Assembly (NCBI RefSeq): GCF_000699445.3 | Contig: NC_067196.1 | Span: 33,872,616-33,936,615, forward strand | Reading direction: 5' to 3' | Source of the DNA: Schistosoma haematobium | Lineage: Eukaryota > Platyhelminthes > Trematoda > Strigeidida > Schistosomatidae | DNA length: 64,000 bases | Position numbers and translations under genes: made by a program | Notes under the pieces: model-generated | Database searches by the model: none | What the model was told of the DNA's origin: nothing | The model's input: the letters and a program-made list of their open reading frames with translations, nothing else | Part shown: in pieces, positions 12,701 through 22,790 of the stretch | How positions within the stretch are numbered: position 1 is the first letter of the stretch | How the letters are laid out: each line of letters opens with the position of its first letter

Positions 12701-15700
12701 AAGTAACAGTGAGTTGTTTTCACTATCTCATTGTATGGAAAAAATGAAAATCTAGATCAACAAGACGAACGAGAAGACGAAGAAGAGTAAACCAGAAAAA
12801 CAGGGGAAAAGAGAGGACAGACAATCAATAACTTCTGAATGGTAGTAACAAATCGACGATATAGGACTCTAATTTGACTTCTTTCAGTTAAATGTTTTCA
12901 TCATAAATGTAGGGAATCTTGGAGACTGTAAATAACTGAACATGTCACCTTTTAAATATCAGAATTTTAATGAACAGTTCACCGGTTTGTTCTTAAGTTG
13001 ATCGAATTATTCTAAATCAAGTCGGGATTTCTCAAGAAGATTAGTAATTGAGACTTATAAGGGGAATATTTAACAAATAACTTACAGATTACCGAGATCG
13101 ACGATCTATTCGAATGATAAATTTTCTTTTAGTCTAAATATTTACTTGATTGTTCAATATAACAAAAGTTGTTCTGCAAATGCACTTGACACTAAACCCC
13201 TATCAGCTTTCCATTTCACTAACTTTTCTTGGGTAGTAGATAAGATATAAAGTTTACACTGTAAGTGAATGAATATTTTGTTGAGTTTTTCTTATTTTTA
13301 ACATGTAATATTTATAGTAGTTTCAGCTAGTGATATACTGCTTGTTCATGTCTTACTAATTTGAAGTTAAAAGAGATGAAAATTACAGTAACTATTGATT
13401 GGAAATCGGAAGCTATTACAATTTTAAACATCCTATTAAAAAATGAAATAACTTCCGATAATAAAATTAAAAATTATTGAACAGAGATTCCTAATTGAAG
13501 ACGAAATCAAATGAAATAGTAATCATTCTAGAGAATACCATTTTGTCTAGTAAATACTGAGTTAGACCTATTGAATAAGGACCAGTGATACAACTAGAAT
13601 AAAATAGATGTATTGAAACAAAATATTGATGCTAGTAAATTGAGAAACGGTAAGAAATACTACCTAATTTCATTTTCAAATCTTTATAAGATATTTCGCG
13701 ATTATTCTTATGCCCATGACAGGTTAGTCAAATCTAAATGAAATTTAGTACAAGTACACACACTTAGCAGTACAGTTTAAAAGTAACTGAATCGAGTAAT
13801 GTCACATGAGATATGTACAAATGTAAGAAATTAAATTCTCTAAGATTTTATTCTACTCTTGAAAGTTGTTAGAATAGAAGCTACAACTCAATTAGAGAAT
13901 TCATAAACTATATAGTAACACCTTGAAGGCTATATCTTTTTATGATATGCTTACTGAATTAAACAAATTATGAAATTGGTGATAAAGTACATGTATTTAG
14001 TCCACTGGCAGAATGAATACTGAAAATCACTTAATGGCTATTATATGCGTTAACAGTTATGCAGATGATAACAATTAGTTAGTCATTTGCAACCTGCAAC
14101 TTGGCAGATGTGTTTATCAATTCATGTTATCACATCATGTTAACACAGAGAGATGAAATTGTCAAGAAAATTTCCAATGTAGTGAAATTGGTAACACTAT
14201 CAGCAGTAGCAAAAAAATTAGACATAGATAATATGATTCGAAAATAAAAAACGAATTTGTGCAGTGAAAAAATTGTGAGATAATTTTGAATTTTATGATT
14301 TAATGTAAGACAAAGAATGAAACTATCTACACCAAGATAATCGATTCTGAGCCACATGGTTCAACTTCTTTAACCATTGGTTACGAAAATCATGCGAACC
14401 ACAGACAGGTAATCTGTGTGCTCCGGTTCAACACTCACATATTTCATAGACTGATATCGTGTCTTGGGTTCGGCCACTCCCAGCTTTCTCCCGAATTAAT
14501 CCATCATTAGCTATCATTGAGCATCAAGGTAGGCTGGGAATGAGTATATGCGGTACATTTTCAGCCACCTTAGTCAATGAATATTCACTATCTTACCAAT
14601 TGATTTCCCATTTTTGCCTAGAACCCTGTGTCTAACTTCAGTATTTTTCACTTGTTGTTCTCAAAGTGCAAGGATAACAATTTGAAGGCATGCGTGATCT
14701 AGCAAAATAATCTGACAGACGTCAGCCTACCCTTCTAAATCTATGTCGAAGACTTCATCAGACACCAAGTTAACAGGGCTGATAGGACTTCTAAATTAAA
14801 TGAAGCGGACGACGATGTCAACAACTTTATTTTTTTAAAAATCTCAGTTCAGGCGTCGATGCAGACCAATCCTGAGGCAGCATTTGTCATTCAGATGAAG
14901 AGAAGCGCATCCCTAAAACGTTCGATAGTTTTGCTCAAGGAGATCAGAAGATTCTGCATTTTGTCAGTCTCCTACAAACAACTATCATAAGTCTATTCTA
15001 AGCCAACTGATAAAGTTTTTGGTGGGAGATAATCTGAAGTTTATACTATACGGATAATAATAATAATAATAATAATTTTAAAAAAAACATCAAGGATACA
15101 CCATTTATTTTGAACAATGAATATTTCATCTTGTAAACAAAGGCTACTACCTTAAAATTAACCAATTTCTTTTAAATAATAACATCTATGATAATTTTGT
15201 TTATACATAAATATAAAAATAAATAAGTAAATAATTAGACTTTTTTAAATTAACTTATTTACAATGAAACACTTACATGAACATGTTGGTAGTAAATAGC
15301 CTGAATAGAATAGTTGTGGTTGAAACTTTAAAGGATCTTCAGGATTTGGATTATTATTAAATCGTTTTCCTGTGCATTTATATGAATTTTCTGATAAGCT
15401 TAAATCCACATCAAAACCGGATAATCGGTTATTAGATGTAATAGGATCTTTTAATGTACCAGGTGCACATTGTACTTGTACAATAGATCTTGGAGCCATG
15501 ATAGATGGTTTTATGATCATTGTAGTTTGATTAAAGCCGCCTGGCGGATTTGTACAAAGTGGAACTAAACCGAATTGATGAAAAATAAAGAAGTATAAAA
15601 GGGGGTTTTATATTAGGAAGATATTATCTATTGAGCAATTAGAAGTGTATAGGACTTTGATAAATTTGATTTTAGTCATGGACTTGGATGAACCAGAGGG

Positions 15701-18700
15701 AGATTATAATTTAAACAAAGCTCCAATAAGAGGTTTCATAGGAGATAGTTTGTGATAAATATTACCTTTCAGCTGATCTTTACAAGACTATTTATTCAAA
15801 TAATAATCTAGTACTAATTGACAGGTATCTTCGGAGTGGATTGCTTAAAACTCCATAAGTAAACTGTAATTTGTGGCATAGCGTAGTATAATGATTCAGT
15901 GATTATATTTTTATCAGAGTCGTACCATACCATCAATTGACTAAATTTAGAAATATCTTCGTGCAGTTTTGTTCTCTGAGCTGGATAGCTTGATCGTGGG
16001 GCTTTCATCGTTCTTCTGAACAATATCATCAGCACAAACTACAGGTAGAAGTGAAGTGTTCGAATTTCTTCACATATGACTCACAGCTTGTTCTGTAGAT
16101 TTTGATCTTGATTGGTTATTGTTGGTCTTTAACCTGTCATTGTTTACTTCTTTATTTTGGTTGTATGTCCTATTGGTTTGATTGTTGGTCCAATATTTGT
16201 CTATGATTTTTATGATTGTTTGATAGATTGGGTCGATTTCAGTGTGTTTACTGAATGCCGATTGACCTGAATGCCAAGCTTCTAAAAATTCTGGGGTCTT
16301 TAGAAATTCTTCTATCCAAGATTCCAACATTTTTCTAGTCGATACACTTTCGAACACTTCACTGCTACCTGCAGTTCGTGTTGATGATGTTGTTCAGAAG
16401 AATGATGAAAGCCCCACAATCAAGTTATCCAGCTTGGAGAACAAAACTCCACCAAAATCATCCACTTGAGCTACAAATCTTCATCATCTTAAAAATATCA
16501 GCTATGGCATTCCGATTTATAGGTTAAATAATATCTAACTAACTGTCAGACCGGAAAGCGTTGATTTCATCCCTGTGTGAGGTTGTCGGTGTCAATAATA
16601 TATCAAACTAAACAAAAAGGTATTTCAGTGCATATACGTTTTTGAAAGCTCCCCAGTTTAAATAAATCGGCAATTAAAACTATTACCAAATGTCTTTTGT
16701 TTATTATTGTACATAAAAAATTGAGCACAGAAATTATGGTTTTTAGAACATTTCTCTGTCAAACTACGAAATCATAATGTTAAAGGGAAAGAAAAAGCAA
16801 TACATAACATTATGCAAAATGCTTTATATTCAGCTTTAATGATTTCAAATTAATGCTGAGTATTATGACAATTTACCTATAATAAAATAATTAAAGCTAA
16901 GAATTCAATTTTCATATTTACACTGAAAATATATTTTAATAAATCACTATGTGCTAACAAACCTTTATGTTCACAAATGAATGAACGCATCATATCACAT
17001 GGTTTATTATCGATCGTTTTAACTATAGTCCACTTATCGGTTCCAGATATTGGTTGAGTTGTATATGAGAAGCCAATACAATCTCCTGGTTGCGTTCCTT
17101 GAGACCAATCAGTGTAGTCGAAAAGAGCTGTACTACCATCCATATACCAAATAAATGGTTGCTTCGCATCTAAAATATGAGTTTAAAACAATCCTGTTAA
17201 GTTGACGTTTAGTACAACTAATATCAAGTCTTTTGACCGAAAAGTCAACGTGAAAATACTGTCGTTAGTCATTAAAGACCAGTGCATTCACTGAGTTAAT
17301 ACTAGTTTATCCTAATAATATCCTACATTATCCAATATTATTTTATAAGACTTCAAATGTTTAGTTAATTTTTGATGGGTTTTGTGTTTGCAACTTTACA
17401 TTATGGATTTACTTGATTGATGAACACATTATTAAATACATCAAAATAAGCTATGTCCACCAATTGGACCTTTTAACTGAAATGGTGGAATACTGTATCC
17501 TTTATTTATACACTAGTTAAGTAATCTCACAAATCTTATTTTCAGTGACTATTAGAGGACTAACGTAGATTGTAATACAAATACTGTGCAGTGATACATA
17601 TTTTAGAAAAATCCAAATATTTGAAATAACAATACACTCTTCAATGTAATCAGTGTAAAGTCTATAGCATTAGTTGTAAGAAAAAAACACTTCAGGTTTC
17701 TGTACCCAATCAATCAGTTTGTATTCATTAGTGGTAAAATGATTTGTATAGTAAAGTTCAGAAGTTAGCAATCAAGTTAACTATCTTATTATCTCATTGA
17801 ATAAAGTAATCACCAGAATATGAGAACTGCGTGTAAACGGTGTTGTGTGAAGCCAGTTTGATGTTTTCAGATATCAGACTGACTTTATTTATGAAGGATT
17901 ATACTGACACTGACAACCGTCATGATTATATGGACAGAAGTTTCGAAAAAACATAGTTTATGTAGAATGATCAAATTTTCATGCTGTCTTAGTCTAAGAT
18001 TGTTTTCAACTTTATAAATCCTAATCAAACTAATAAAAAGTAAATGGATACATTTGAAAATATCTTACCACTACGATTAGCTCCAATCCAAATTGTTTCT
18101 TTAAAAGCATTTTCAGACAACAACTTCACAAATGCATCAGCTTCATTTTCATTAGATAATTTTACTAAATTTATTGAGACTTTTGAAATATTTTGCAAGT
18201 ATGTTTTGCATGCTTGTGACGCATTTGAAAACGGTAATTTCTGTGCTCCCATTATTGGTTTATAACATTTTCCCGTTTCGTTTGAAAAAAACCATGTATC
18301 ATCATAACAAGGAAAATCTAGTGGGATAGCGTATACTTAAGATGAAATAAGAAAAGTTAAATGACATAAGATATTCTAAATTATTTCAATCTTAGAATAA
18401 GTTCAAAACATGTCTAACAATGATAATAAACATTTGAAATTTTTATAATATAAGTTTTTTATAATTCACTTCAATAGTTCATTGGGATAAAGTGTGTATT
18501 GTTTGGTTTAATTGTTAGTACGGATAATTCAATTTTAAAGCATTTTTTTCACTGACTGACTTCAGCTTGGAAAAAAAACACTGTAAACCAGTGAGCACTG
18601 GACATCTCTTACATTGCTGTACACAGTAATAAAAATTAGAGATAAAACAAAGTTATAAATAATCACATCATCAATGTAGTCAAAGATTAACTCTTGATAC

Positions 18701-18948
18701 TCTTTGGATTACAATTTTCATGTTTTAGCTTTTTATTTGATATAACCTCTACAAATTGTTTATCATGTTTCGATAGTTGCTAGTTTACATTTAATAATAA
18801 ATGAGAATGGAACGATTTTCAACAACAACAACAACAACAACAAAGATTGAAACATTCTGAAACAACTTACTTGATGTAATCAAAATCAATATTAATAACA
18901 TGATACCAGAGAAAAAATATATTCTGAAAACGTTTCCTTCCTTTATCA
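541..18948 (-). CDS. Selectin-like membrane protein: C-type lectin-like domain, four sushi/CCP domains, TM helix (8 exons)
   Basis: Exons in transcript order are 18948-18871, 18317-18069, 17169-16963, 15564-15277, 12305-12069, 5762-5481, 2896-2651 and 776-541, all with AG acceptors and GT donors. Every intron is phase 1, so the reading frame runs through to the TGA at 541-543. The product is about 591 residues from the ATG at 18901, or about 607 if the start codon is split by an upstream intron. The order is signal peptide, long-form C-type lectin-like domain with six cysteines, four CCP modules with four cysteines each, a transmembrane helix and a basic tail of about 27 residues. About ten N-glycosylation sequons are present. 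CCP and lectin modules usually act in extracellular adhesion or complement binding, so a surface or secretory-pathway role is inferred. No EGF module was found. Further symmetric phase-1 exons in the large introns could have been missed. Confidence 0.88.
908..1560 (-). mobile_element. RTE-type non-LTR retrotransposon fragment (copy of 32460-33100)
   Basis: The minus strand encodes the linker between endonuclease and reverse transcriptase, with ENAAVKDNRRQLFRLL, SESISEKDGTI and RRAEYFREQFNWP, which match the family style of schistosome RTE elements. About 600 bp are nearly identical to 32460-33100. The fragment sits in intron 7 of the selectin-like gene, on the same strand as that gene, and is truncated at both ends. 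Confidence 0.82.
2651..2896 (-). CDS. Exon 7: sushi/CCP module 4
   Basis: This is the most canonical of the four modules. It has 82 codons, YPRGTVIRYFCKDGYE in the middle, then ITCGNYGQWTPQLIGC with the conserved Trp before cysteine IV. Sequons NLT and NIT are present. Phase-1 boundaries match its neighbours. Confidence 0.92.
2897..5480. other. Intron 6 of the selectin-like gene
   Basis: AT-rich intron between CCP modules 3 and 4. Weak open frames around 3883-4200 and 4435-4623 show no recognisable domain or splice structure. No repeat was assigned. Confidence 0.4.
5481..5762 (-). CDS. Exon 6: sushi/CCP module 3
   Basis: The exon has 94 codons with cysteines in VRC, IRC, VSC and TEC. The hallmark is YGNVISIRCNPGYLFND. 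As in module 1, the segment between cysteines three and four is long and lacks the usual Trp. Splice sites are phase 1. Confidence 0.86.
5860..6030 (-). repeat. SM-alpha-like repeat with decayed hammerhead module
   Basis: The minus strand has GGACGAAATGCC followed by a TGGATTTCACTGCTAGCC tail, the 3' half of a schistosome hammerhead repeat. The first core box reads TTGACGGG instead of CTGANGAG, so the ribozyme is probably dead. The right flank resembles the copy at 6846-7110. It lies in intron 5 of the selectin-like gene. Confidence 0.65.
6846..7110 (-). repeat. SM-alpha-like repeat carrying a near-complete hammerhead ribozyme
   Basis: The element has the hammerhead on the minus strand at about 6883-6940 and a tail that matches 58300-58440 on the plus strand. 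Short inverted arms (AAAGCAGAGAT near 6856 and its complement near 6984) frame the hammerhead part. This suggests an inverted, chimeric copy of a repeat family present elsewhere in the window. Confidence 0.7.
6883..6940 (-). ncRNA. Hammerhead ribozyme (type I-like), SM-alpha family
   Basis: On the minus strand: CAG then core box CTGACGAG, stem II GTCCC / AAAT / GGGAC, core GAA, a short stem III and the cleavage triplet GTC, then CTG, which pairs with CAG to begin stem I. Both core boxes are intact. The base after GAA is G where families usually have A (position 15.1), giving a weak G-U pair, so activity may be reduced. Schistosome SM-alpha repeats are known to encode active hammerheads. Confidence 0.72.
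8400..8530 (-). repeat. tRNA-like SINE, decayed copy
   Basis: On the minus strand the order is a tRNA-like body with CAGTGATCTAGAGGTTGAA, a B-box-like GGGTTCAATCC, and a 3' part ending in ATTAGGATGAAAC, which resembles the hammerhead GGACGAAAC module. It is the same family as 9386-9765 but far more diverged. Confidence 0.6.
8890..9195 (+). repeat. Dispersed repeat A, copy 1
   Basis: About 300 bp beginning AACACGAGTGGGGACA and passing through ATCTGAGAACCATACAG to a pyrimidine-rich part and TATACTACTTATGTGAATAT. It is alignable by eye with 21845-22095 (opposite strand), 33590-33870 and 57270-57555. No coding capacity; probably part of a retroelement or SINE. Confidence 0.7.
9386..9765 (-). repeat. 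tRNA-like SINE with hammerhead-derived 3' part (near full length)
   Basis: On the minus strand the element has a 5' flank, a tRNA-like region with A-box-like TGGTCTAGTGGTTAAGTG and B-box-like GGGTTTGAATCC, then a hammerhead-like module: stem I GCACTG pairing with CAGTGC, GGACGAAAC, a CGG/CCG stem III and GTC. The first core box is degraded (CTTGGTAG). The A and B boxes suggest RNA polymerase III transcription. The right end joins an inverted partial copy. Confidence 0.75.
9766..9893 (+). repeat. Partial SINE copy in inverted orientation
   Basis: This plus-strand stretch repeats the 3' half of the neighbouring SINE in inverted orientation, starting GAATCCCGCG. It carries CTGAGGTG, then GGACGAAAT and a GGCCATC segment. 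The first core box is one base away from the hammerhead consensus CTGANGA. The two copies make an inverted repeat of about 125 bp arms separated by about 250 bp. Confidence 0.72.
9894..12068. other. Intron 5 remainder of the selectin-like gene
   Basis: AT-rich, non-repetitive-looking sequence with no supported exon. No sushi-like cysteine pattern was found on the minus strand. Confidence 0.4.
12069..12305 (-). CDS. Exon 5: sushi/CCP module 2
   Basis: The exon has 79 codons. Cysteines lie in VKC, LQC, MVC and QAC. The central GQNITLQCSRGYVSF is a clear CCP hallmark, with the conserved Trp in LWDPENYQAC before the final cysteine. Sequons NIT and NST are present. Phase-1 splice sites lie at both ends. 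Confidence 0.88.
12540..12990 (+). mobile_element. 5' leader of an RTE/SR2-like element
   Basis: A GC-richer island begins GGAGTGCAACCGTAAGGTAA and continues with GGCTGCTGCCGGTCCCAAGC. A basic reading, AAGACGAACGAGAAGACGAA, follows and looks like the start of an RTE ORF. The composition contrasts sharply with the flanks. The endonuclease and RT that should follow are missing, so only the 5' end remains, inside intron 4 of the selectin-like gene. Confidence 0.62.
13000..14320. other. Intron 4 interior, no gene seen
   Basis: AT-rich sequence without a credible coding exon or recognisable repeat. Confidence 0.4.
14325..15010 (-). mobile_element. RTE 3' fragment
   Basis: The minus strand holds the typical C-terminal end of a schistosome RTE RT (GATTCTGAGCCACATGG on the plus strand is the complement of the conserved MAQNRS region) and, further upstream, an ESSDPLEQNYRTF-like reading. 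Several stops and frameshifts show it is dead. It is in the same orientation as the selectin-like gene. Confidence 0.65.
15052..15077 (+). repeat. (TAA)n microsatellite
   Basis: About eight TAA units next to the 5' end of the neighbouring RTE fragment as read on the minus strand. Confidence 0.85.
15277..15564 (-). CDS. Exon 4: sushi/CCP module 1
   Basis: The exon has 96 codons and phase-1 ends. Four cysteines sit in LCTN, QVQC, YKC and PTC, matching the I-III and II-IV pairing of CCP modules. The module is longer than the usual 60 residues because of an insert around NNRLSGFDVDLSL, and the usual Trp before the last cysteine is not seen, so it is a divergent CCP. Confidence 0.78.
15960..16460. 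repeat. Foldback repeat with ~100 bp inverted arms
   Basis: Arms at about 15966-16064 and 16350-16455 are inverted copies, sharing for example GTGGGGCTTTCATC on one strand and GATGAAAGCCCCAC on the other. The 285 bp between them read openly on the minus strand (KMLESWIEEFLKTPEFLEAW). Another open frame runs out of the left arm on the minus strand (15814-16035). The protein family was not recognised. It lies in intron 3 of the selectin-like gene. Confidence 0.68.
16963..17169 (-). CDS. Exon 3: second half of C-type lectin-like domain
   Basis: This exon completes the fold: FIWYMDGS, YTDWSQGTQPGDC, then KPC and the closing RSFICEHK. The three cysteines pair with family partners (GDC with KPC, FIC with the earlier QAC). 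The calcium and sugar motifs EPN or QPD and the WND motif are absent; the WND position reads WTI. Calcium-dependent sugar binding is therefore unlikely, and the domain may bind protein or be structural. Confidence 0.9.
17170..18068. other. Intron 2 of the selectin-like gene
   Basis: AT-rich intron that splits the C-type lectin-like domain. No repeat or additional exon was recognised. Confidence 0.5.
18069..18317 (-). CDS. Exon 2: first half of C-type lectin-like domain
   Basis: The exon encodes 83 residues after a 1-nt carry. It starts NFPCYDDTWFFSNETGKCYK, the paired cysteines typical of the N-terminal hairpin of long-form C-type lectin domains. The helix cysteine QAC, the segment LVKLSNENEADAFVKLL and the family hallmark IWIGA follow. 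Four N-glycosylation sequons are visible (NET, NAS, NIS, NRS). It ends on a phase-1 GT donor. Confidence 0.9.
18820..18843 (+). repeat. (CAA)n microsatellite
   Basis: About eight CAA units, close to the donor of the signal peptide exon. Confidence 0.85.
18871..18948 (-). CDS. Exon 1 of selectin-like gene: signal peptide
   Basis: The minus-strand reading gives a hydrophobic run, MLLILILITS from the ATG at 18901-18899, ending at a GT donor after 18871. The frame is open upstream for 16 more codons to an AG acceptor at 18950-18949. The exon would start with TGATAAAG, so an upstream exon ending in A would create a split ATG and a longer signal peptide of about 26 residues. Either start delivers the protein to the secretory pathway. 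The 5' exon was not located. Confidence 0.72.
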
Positions 18949-20079
18949 CTAAACAAAATTAATTTACATGAACATTAGGCATAGACAATGCTCAAAAATT
19001 ACTGTTAAAGTAAATAAGTAAAAATATGAACCAATTAGATTTCAGATGTAACCATGTAATTGGTAGTTTTATGAACATGAATTTATTACTATCAGTAGTA
19101 TTATTCTTAATATCATGAATAGTATGTTTCTTTTTAGAAAAAAAAACAAACAATGAATAGGAATTTATTGTTCACGTAGTCATGACATTTAGTAAGATAT
19201 AACTATTGTCTTTTTTAAAACTAAACTATTATTATTAAATGTTTCATTTTTCAAATAAAAGAATAAATGCCAATTAAAAACAATTAATTTGTTAATCTCT
19301 TCTTAATACAATACTTCTAAATGAATATGTTAAAAGATAAATAGAGGATTTTCAATGCATTTTATTGTTTATTATAATCATTTATTGTTTTAAAGTGTAT
19401 TCAATAATAAATGTTAATTGAATGCATTCATTACATTCACCTTCACTTCTCAATATGTACTAATACACCGATAAAAATAATTTAAAAAAGGAACTCATAG
19501 ACTAATTAATTAATTAATCAAACAGATTTATGGTAAAGAATATATTACCTAATTTTCTAAAAGTATGTGACTTGGATAATCTCAAATGTGTATTATTTAT
19601 TGACTACTAATTAAATAATATTGTCCACTCTATTTTGATAACCATTCATACTAGTTCAGTTGTAGCTCAATCAAATCTCGTTATTGCATGAATCTATTAC
19701 ATCTATCAAAATCTTAGCTGCTTACTTTATTGAAATTTTGTATATACGCTAGGCTGTTTGTTGAGATTATTTCAAAGCAGTGGTAAGCTAAGTAGTATTG
19801 GTTTAGATTCTTAATGAGAACGCTAAAAATTATTACAAAAAAAGTAGTTTATCAGCACAAGTTTGGGATCTAATAGCTGATCAATATTAAGAACAATTAC
19901 CATGTCAATTTAGGTGTATTTTTAGTTAACATGCGACTGTACGATTAAAAGTAAAACTCAAACTGATTCAAAAGCATGAGACAAATAACTCGTATTTCTG
20001 GAAGCATACAGTAATTACAAATGTGGATTTTGATTTATTGAACGTTTCCAACTTTAAAAAATCCAATTCCTGGAACTTG
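18949..20079. other. Region 5' of the selectin-like gene
   Basis: AT-rich. It should hold the promoter and any 5' untranslated exon of the minus-strand selectin-like gene. No promoter motif could be assigned with confidence. A short (TTAA)n-like run lies near 19502. Confidence 0.35.
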
Positions 20080-21490
20080 TCTACGGTAACTAATGGTCCC
20101 AAGCTAGGGTAAGGGAACTGGGCTTAGGATTCGGCTACCAGCTCGAGCTAGTGTAAAATGATCCTACGAAATCTCTGACCAGAGTAAATGGAAGAGTTAT
20201 GACCCTTTGTTGTAACGTGTGGACTGCAGGGTTTTATAAGCAGCGTATTTATTGATCGTTTCGGTGACAGTGAACACGTAAGGATGACCTCGTGCCCCGA
20301 TTGGCCCTGCTTCGCTGTCTGTCCCAGCCAGTTGAGTCAAGAAACACAAGTCCAAGCCTCTGAGTTATGAATCATTATATTTCAAACATACTTTGTTTAT
20401 ATACCAATCAAGCATACCACATCGTACCATAAAAATAGAAAACAACATTTTGTACAATATTCAACAAGTGAACAAATATCGACCAATAGGGAATGTCCAT
20501 TTAAAGTCCAAGGACACCATTGGACTTAACATGATAATTATTGGTCTATTCCTCCGCATCCACAACACCCTTCATGGTGAAAGCTAGCAGTTTCTGTAAG
20601 TCACAAGTTCGAAACCCCCTCTGAAAACAAGAGGAACAGTGAACATAGAGACATGAAATGTACGAATAATGCAAGAGAGCGGGAGGTTCATTCAACTGTT
20701 TGTAAGAATGTGAAGATACAACCTGGTTCTGGTTGTAATAAGTGGAACTCGTAGGATACAATCTCTATAGAAAATACTAACGTCAGGAGAGATATTGTAT
20801 TCCAGTCACAAAGGAGAAACTTCCCCTAAACGGACGAGGAGTTGGAGTGACGTTGTCCACAGAAGTACAGAAAGTGCTTATTGGAACGGAAACTCAATAC
20901 TCCAGAATCATCCATCAACCTTTAAAGAAAAAGAGGAAGAACTTCAATGAATATCATCCAGTGCAACGGATCCACTAATAGTAGCACCGAAAAGGGCAAA
21001 GAACAGTTTTATAATTTTTCAGTCCTACCTAGAGAAAATTACAGAAAAAGACATGATCATTCTAATGGAGTATTTAAACGCTAAGGTCGTGATGGACAAC
21101 ACTGAGCACGAACTCATCATGAAGTAATATAAACTGCTGGAAACGAATAAATGATGAGGGATTAGCAAATCTATATTCAAAGCTATAAAGCAAATCGGTA
21201 ATAACATATCAGTAAGACTAGCCTGGGTACCAACTGAAGTACTAAAGGCGGAAATAGAGGCAACTGAAAAAAAAACATTTTGTTTACTCCAGAAAAACCC
21301 ATCAAGCTTTATTCAAAATCAAGCCCTAATTTTGGATCCTCAAGAGAAAGAGGCAAGCCAAAACACATTGAGAGGCATCAAAATCATGAGTATCACTTCT
21401 TAAAAACGGAAACGGAACGCGCAGGACAAGGATGCTTGATGATCTGTAGTCGGAGGCTTATGTCCTATGAGGGTCAACATACCTAAGTAA
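20080..21490 (+). mobile_element. RTE/SR2-like element with the middle deleted
   Basis: The 5' leader (GCCCCGATTGGCCCTGCTTC) is followed by a broken endonuclease reading near 21045 that resembles the family's ILMGDLNAKVGMDNT block (here MIILMEYLNAKVVMDNTEHE). At about 21280-21480 comes the RT C-terminal end with KRKR-like and GGLC-like motifs. Most of the RT between is absent and the rest has stops, so it is a dead, internally deleted copy. Confidence 0.7.
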
Positions 21491-21844
21491 GTAAGTTATC
21501 AACAGCTCAGTTAAATCTTGAACCACCAAAACCTTAACCAAAAATGATGTTTTAAGAGAGCTGATTACTGTTTTCGCAACCTCAAGTAAAAAAAGTGCAG
21601 CTTATCTTGTTGTAAGTAGTCGATTTTACAGATAAAGAAAATAACTGTTATTCATCTTAGGGAACATATGTTATCTATTAGTTAACAACTACTAGTGAAT
21701 CTTCTGAAACCAAACTAAATTTAGTAATTCATATGAGTGACAATTATTTAAGTGTACTTTGATTAACAGAATAATCAAGTGGATCAAAGAATAAATAAAG
21801 TACAAGCATTAGGTTTGTATTTTTCCTAAGTCATTCCAATCACT

Positions 21845-22095
21845 GATTAATAGTATGGTGTGTGCCTCTGATGTCGACAGACATAAGTATTATGTATCAT
21901 GAATCGAAAGTGAAATGCCTGGAGGCAGAAGATCAAAGAAAAAAGAACGAGAACAGAGAATGATTGATATGGAAACGAAGGAACAATGAAGTCTGAGACG
22001 ATTGACTGACATTTCGCAAATGAAGTATTTACTATATGGTTCTCAGATTTTACTAAGATTTTCTGCAATTTTGTATTTAAATACATCCCATTGTC
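21845..22095 (-). repeat. Dispersed repeat A, copy 2 (inverted)
   Basis: The minus strand reads AAATCTGAGAACCATATAG, then CGTCTCAGACTTCATTGTTC and a pyrimidine-rich tail ending near ATACTTATGTC. This matches the other copies in opposite orientation. Confidence 0.65.
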
Positions 22096-22329
22096 CCCAT
22101 TTGTGTTTTCGTTCACTACAATAATAATCAAAATTATTTTGAGTTTATTAGATATTTCAAAAATCCACATTTTACAGTATTAAAGAATTTTCCGCATAAA
22201 ACTATGTCGAGATTTTATTTTAACAAGAAACTATTTCGACGTAATTAACCGACAGAAGTGTATTATCTAATGAAAACAGAAGTGTGATCATTTTTATGTT
22301 TTACTATTTGGAATACCGTTGTCAGTAAA

Positions 22330-22790
22330 TCAGTGAAAGAAGTCTGAGTAGTGAACATCAATCGATGCTTGCATGGAATATTTCATGAAAATAGGAATGA
22401 TAATTCGATTTATGTGTCTTAGCCTCTATACTTGCGACTGATGATGAAGAAATTCGAAGAAATGTTTCTAGATCAGAACTATTCGGTATGGCTTACCATA
22501 TACATACATTGGGATTAGGTTAAAATATTAGATGAGATTTATGACAGTAACTATCTATCTTCGAATACCAGAAAATGTCTAGAAACCGAAAATGGTTTAT
22601 GATTATAACTTCTCAAAATATTCAGTTTACTTATCGAGTTTATCTTTTAAAGATGAAGAAACGCTGCAAAACAGGATAAAACAGTTAGACATCTCAAGCG
22701 TTCATTTCCGTTTTGATGACGATTTCGTAGAAAGACTGTGTAGTGACTCACATTTATCACGAGAACACTACTGGTTTAATAAAAACAATT
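22330..22790. other. Unassigned stretch with a short open frame
   Basis: A 77-codon plus-strand frame (22592-22825) reads DISSVHFRFDDDFVERL, which is protein-like. It has no recognised domain and no splice context. It may be a retroelement relic linked to the segment that follows. Confidence 0.25.
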
